From Erythrobacter litoralis HTCC2594 (lineage in GTDB: Bacteria > Pseudomonadota > Alphaproteobacteria > Sphingomonadales > Sphingomonadaceae), in the NCBI RefSeq assembly GCF_000013005.1, contig NC_007722.1, forward strand, positions 2,919,501-2,983,500: a stretch of 64,000 nucleotides of DNA. The letters are read 5' to 3'. Every line of letters starts with the position of its first letter. The stretch's first letter is position 1. Below are positions 61,476 through 64,000 of the stretch, one piece after another. Made by a program: the position numbers and the translations under genes. The notes below the pieces were generated by a model. It was not told the DNA's origin, made no database searches, and worked only from the letters and a program-made list of their open reading frames with translations.

Positions 61476-64000
61476 CTACCATTCCTTCACATCATCGGCT
61501 GCCTCGGCGGATGCTCCTCGTGCATCCCGCGTGGTCCGATCAAGCCTTCCTCTTCGTTGCTCAATGCTTCGAGAGCCCTCTCTCTGCCTCTGGCTGACGT
61601 CACGCGCGATCTCTTCTCGCCCATCTGACGGATCTCCGAGCGAGCTTGGAACGCCGCCAAGCTGAACCGAACCGCGCACACCGCTTGCGCTTCCGACATT
61701 AGGCCGAGCCACTGGCGCCGCATCAGGCAAGACAAGTTCGCTCGCGATCTCATTATTGAGCCCGTCAGCATAGCTCTCGACAAATCGCGCTTGAAGCTGC
61801 TGTCCTTGCGCGCTCATCTGGAAATCGATGTCATCAAAACGCGCTTGGCCGTAATAATCTCGGTTGGCCTCGATCTCGGCCATGCCCCACTCGCGGTAGG
61901 CCTGGCTCAAGTTCAATGTTCCCGCTGCATTGGAACTCTCATACCAGCTCGCCTGGCTCTCTAGCCGGTTGGCTATCTCTTCGGCACGGCGTGCTTCCAG
62001 CGTATAGCTCTGCGCTTCAGTAAGCGAAGTTGTGACGCCCGCTGCACTGCTCGAAACAAGCGCTTCTGAACTTGAGCTTGTCTCGCGGAAAAAGCCTTCT
62101 CTCGAGCTCGACCAGTTCTGGCTTTCGGAAATCTGGCTAAGCGCCCCCTCGATACGCGAACGATCTTCAGAGGCGATACCGATATCGCTGTCGGTCCAGC
62201 TCTGATTGCGGCCACCACTTAGGCCAAGTGAACCACGTGTGCCTTTTCGTTCTACTCGTCCCTCGGCACCTGCGTTTCCATTCAGGAACCATGAGACTGT
62301 GATGTCATCTGATGCCCGGCGCGACAGGCCGAACTGCTGCTGAAGTGTGTTGGACGCATTGTCGAGCTCGCTGAAGGTTCGGCCAATGCTGTCATTGGTT
62401 GACGTTCCGCTGACTGTCTCGTTGGAACGGGACCGGGTGTAGGCATCACGCAACTCGCTGAAGCGTGTGACCGCTGAGCTTGTCGATTGCTGTGCGAGGT
62501 TGGAGAAGGTTTCGCTTTGGCTGCGGCTTTCGCTCGCCATGGTCGACAGTCGGCTCGAGAAATCTTGTCCGAGAGTCGGGGTAAATGGATAGCTCGAATT
62601 CGGGACTGCAGCGAACTCGGCATCGGGAAAGCTCGTCGTCTGAGTGCCCGTGTCGCTGATGCTGCGCGTCTGCGTGGCACCATAAGCGATATTGGGTGCG
62701 AGGTTTCCTTGGGCGAACTGCCGCGAAAACACGTTCGAATTGTCGATGTTCGAATTGCCCAGAGAGACATTGCCGGTGCTCGCGTCGCGTGCCGCTTCCT
62801 CTGCTGCGTTCTGGCTTGGGTTCAGATAGCTCGTCGCTTGCCCTGATATTGCCAGCGCACCGCGCGCCACGCCGCCAGCGAGGAAGGGTATCGAGGCGAC
62901 GAGATAGCCAGCGAGGATCCCAATATCGCTGTTGACGTCGCTCATACCGGCAAAGGTTGCAAGACTAAGGCCTGAACTGCCACCGGCAGCTGCGACATCG
63001 CCAGCACCCTTCAACATCAGGATCATGTGCAGGATCACGAAAAGCGGCCCCCAGGCGGCCAGATAGAAGAAGCCGGTGACGTAGCCTCTCAGCGCAATCG
63101 GGCCTGTCTTGGGCATAAGGAAAAGCGGGAAGAGCACCGGGAACAGGGCGTAGAACACCACTGTCAGCACGACATTGAGGATCGGCACCCATTTCATCGC
63201 GTTGTGCGCAATCGAGGAATAGGTGCGCTCGGTCTGGATATCGGCGCGGGTCTGCGCGAAGACATCGACACTGCTCGTGCCGCTCGATCCGACAAAGCCG
63301 TGCATCGCCTGATTCATGGCGTTGATCGTCAGCACCTGTCGGAAGATATCGCTCGCGCTGCGAGAAATACCGGTGAGATATTGGTAAGCGACCGGCAGGT
63401 CTGCCATCAGCTTGGCTTTGGCGAGCGCTTCGGTCTGACGCGGATAGAGCTGGCGTCCTGCCACCAATGTCATTTCGTCGATCATGTTGTCCCATTGCCC
63501 GGACAGCGCGGTGTAGGCTTCGCGGCAGGTGACAATCGACGCCGTGACACTGTCGTCGGCTTGGCGGGTCAGGAATTGTTGCGCTCGTGCCGCGCTTCCC
63601 GGCGCAATGCTCGCCCAGATGTCGTCGCTCTCGGAAAGCTCTTTCATTGAGTAGCGTCCGAGCAATAGGTCATAGAACACGCATTGCTGGACGTGTTCGT
63701 CGAAGTTGGTGGCGAACTCAGGATCGGCGATGCGCAGCGATTTCGTGGCCTCGAACAGTCGCGCGCCGTAGATCATACCGTTCTTTGAATAATTGAGGTC
63801 GTCGGGCAGGCCGAAAACGAGTTCGGCTGAGCGGGTCAGATAATCTCCTGCCTGACTGGTGAAACTCGCCATGAGCGCAAGCCCGAGCGGAACATTGGCG
63901 ACCGTTGCCGGGGCAAGGCTGGGGTTGACGCGATCGGTGACCTGCACGTCCATCCGCGGCACCATCAGGCACATGTAGATGAGCGTCGCGCCGAGGAACC
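61476..64000 (-). CDS. traG: Conjugal transfer protein TraG, N-terminal domain (partial)
   Basis: About 840 residues of an F-type TraG (TraG_N family), whose N-terminus lies beyond the right window edge: the frame stays open and hydrophobic (FLGATLIYMCLMVP) before the first internal Met at 63974. In F, TraG is an inner-membrane protein for pilus assembly, mating-pair stabilisation and entry exclusion. Several membrane segments (VPILNVVLTVVFYALFPVLFPLFL, GYVTGFFYLAAWGPLFVILH, VASIPFLAGGVARGALAI) are followed by a long Ser/Gln-rich region with repeated SxSES-type stretches. It shows the ICE uses an F-like type IV secretion system continuing to the right. Confidence 0.9.
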   Translation of the reverse strand, partial: FLGATLIYMCLMVPRMDVQVTDRVNPSLAPATVANVPLGLALMASFTSQAGDYLTRSAELVFGLPDDLNYSKNGMIYGARLFEATKSLRIADPEFATNFDEHVQQCVFYDLLLGRYSMKELSESDDIWASIAPGSAARAQQFLTRQADDSVTASIVTCREAYTALSGQWDNMIDEMTLVAGRQLYPRQTEALAKAKLMADLPVAYQYLTGISRSASDIFRQVLTINAMNQAMHGFVGSSGTSSVDVFAQTRADIQTERTYSSIAHNAMKWVPILNVVLTVVFYALFPVLFPLFLMPKTGPIALRGYVTGFFYLAAWGPLFVILHMILMLKGAGDVAAAGGSSGLSLATFAGMSDVNSDIGILAGYLVASIPFLAGGVARGALAISGQATSYLNPSQNAAEEAARDASTGNVSLGNSNIDNSNVFSRQFAQGNLAPNIAYGATQTRSISDTGTQTTSFPDAEFAAVPNSSYPFTPTLGQDFSSRLSTMASESRSQSETFSNLAQQSTSSAVTRFSELRDAYTRSRSNETVSGTSTNDSIGRTFSELDNASNTLQQQFGLSRRASDDITVSWFLNGNAGAEGRVERKGTRGSLGLSGGRNQSWTDSDIGIASEDRSRIEGALSQISESQNWSSSREGFFRETSSSSEALVSSSAAGVTTSLTEAQSYTLEARRAEEIANRLESQASWYESSNAAGTLNLSQAYREWGMAEIEANRDYYGQARFDDIDFQMSAQGQQLQARFVESYADGLNNEIASELVLPDAAPVARPNVGSASGVRGSVQLGGVPSSLGDPSDGREEIARDVSQRQREGSRSIEQRRGRLDRTTRDARGASAEAADDVKEW

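Overview
The window looks like the chromosome of an alphaproteobacterium of the order Sphingomonadales, probably Erythrobacteraceae. This is inferred from the high GC, the alphaproteobacterial housekeeping set (GapR/DUF2312, DUF1244, yebC-ruvC, an alphaproteobacterial-type aspartokinase, a UbiG and phytanoyl-CoA dioxygenase pair) and from mobile-element genes typical of sphingomonads. It has two parts.

Bases 1 to about 18140 are core chromosome: the start of pyruvate kinase (cut by the window edge), DUF1244, GapR, two SDR oxidoreductases, a YbjQ protein, a CPBP membrane protease, YebC, RuvC flanked by two kinds of palindromic repeat, an ArsC/Spx-like protein, a glycerophosphodiester phosphodiesterase, UbiG, a PhyH dioxygenase, aspartokinase, PurU, a DUF4198 protein, a Tat-exported dienelactone hydrolase, a PQQ/haem alcohol dehydrogenase, a QmcA/NfeD pair, an NDUFA9-like epimerase and a tRNA-Leu(CAG).

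From the 3' end of the tRNA-Leu to the right edge lies an integrative and conjugative element (ICE), of which the left ~46 kb is visible. It begins with a P4-type tyrosine integrase. Then come a variable strip (hypotheticals, a membrane-anchored SNase-like nuclease, a lytic transglycosylase) and a maintenance block (CHC2/Toprim primase-like protein, a very large strawberry-notch helicase with an N-terminal methyltransferase, ParB, ArdC antirestriction protein, DUF2493 protein, SSB). A transfer block follows (ribbon-helix-helix protein, TraD-type coupling protein, MobF relaxase). At the far right is an F-type TraG, cut by the window edge, so the right att site and most of the secretion system lie outside.

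Between the relaxase and TraG sits a defence cargo island (43.3-61.1 kb). A LexA/S24 repressor and a divergent small DNA-binding protein precede a complete type 1 BREX operon: brxA, brxB, brxC, then an AAA ATPase plus a small PD-(D/E)xK-like protein inserted between brxC and pglX, then pglX, pglZ, and a brxL whose C-terminus resembles an MIT_C phospholipase-D-like domain rather than a Lon protease. A DUF4268/NucS-like putative nuclease closes the run, followed by a convergent HipBA toxin-antitoxin module. Nearly all junctions from brxA to brxL overlap or lie within a few bases, so the ATPase/nuclease pair is almost certainly co-expressed with BREX. This embedded pair is the best candidate for something undescribed in the window. 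The pglX gene is a compositional mosaic, which fits exchange of its specificity domain.
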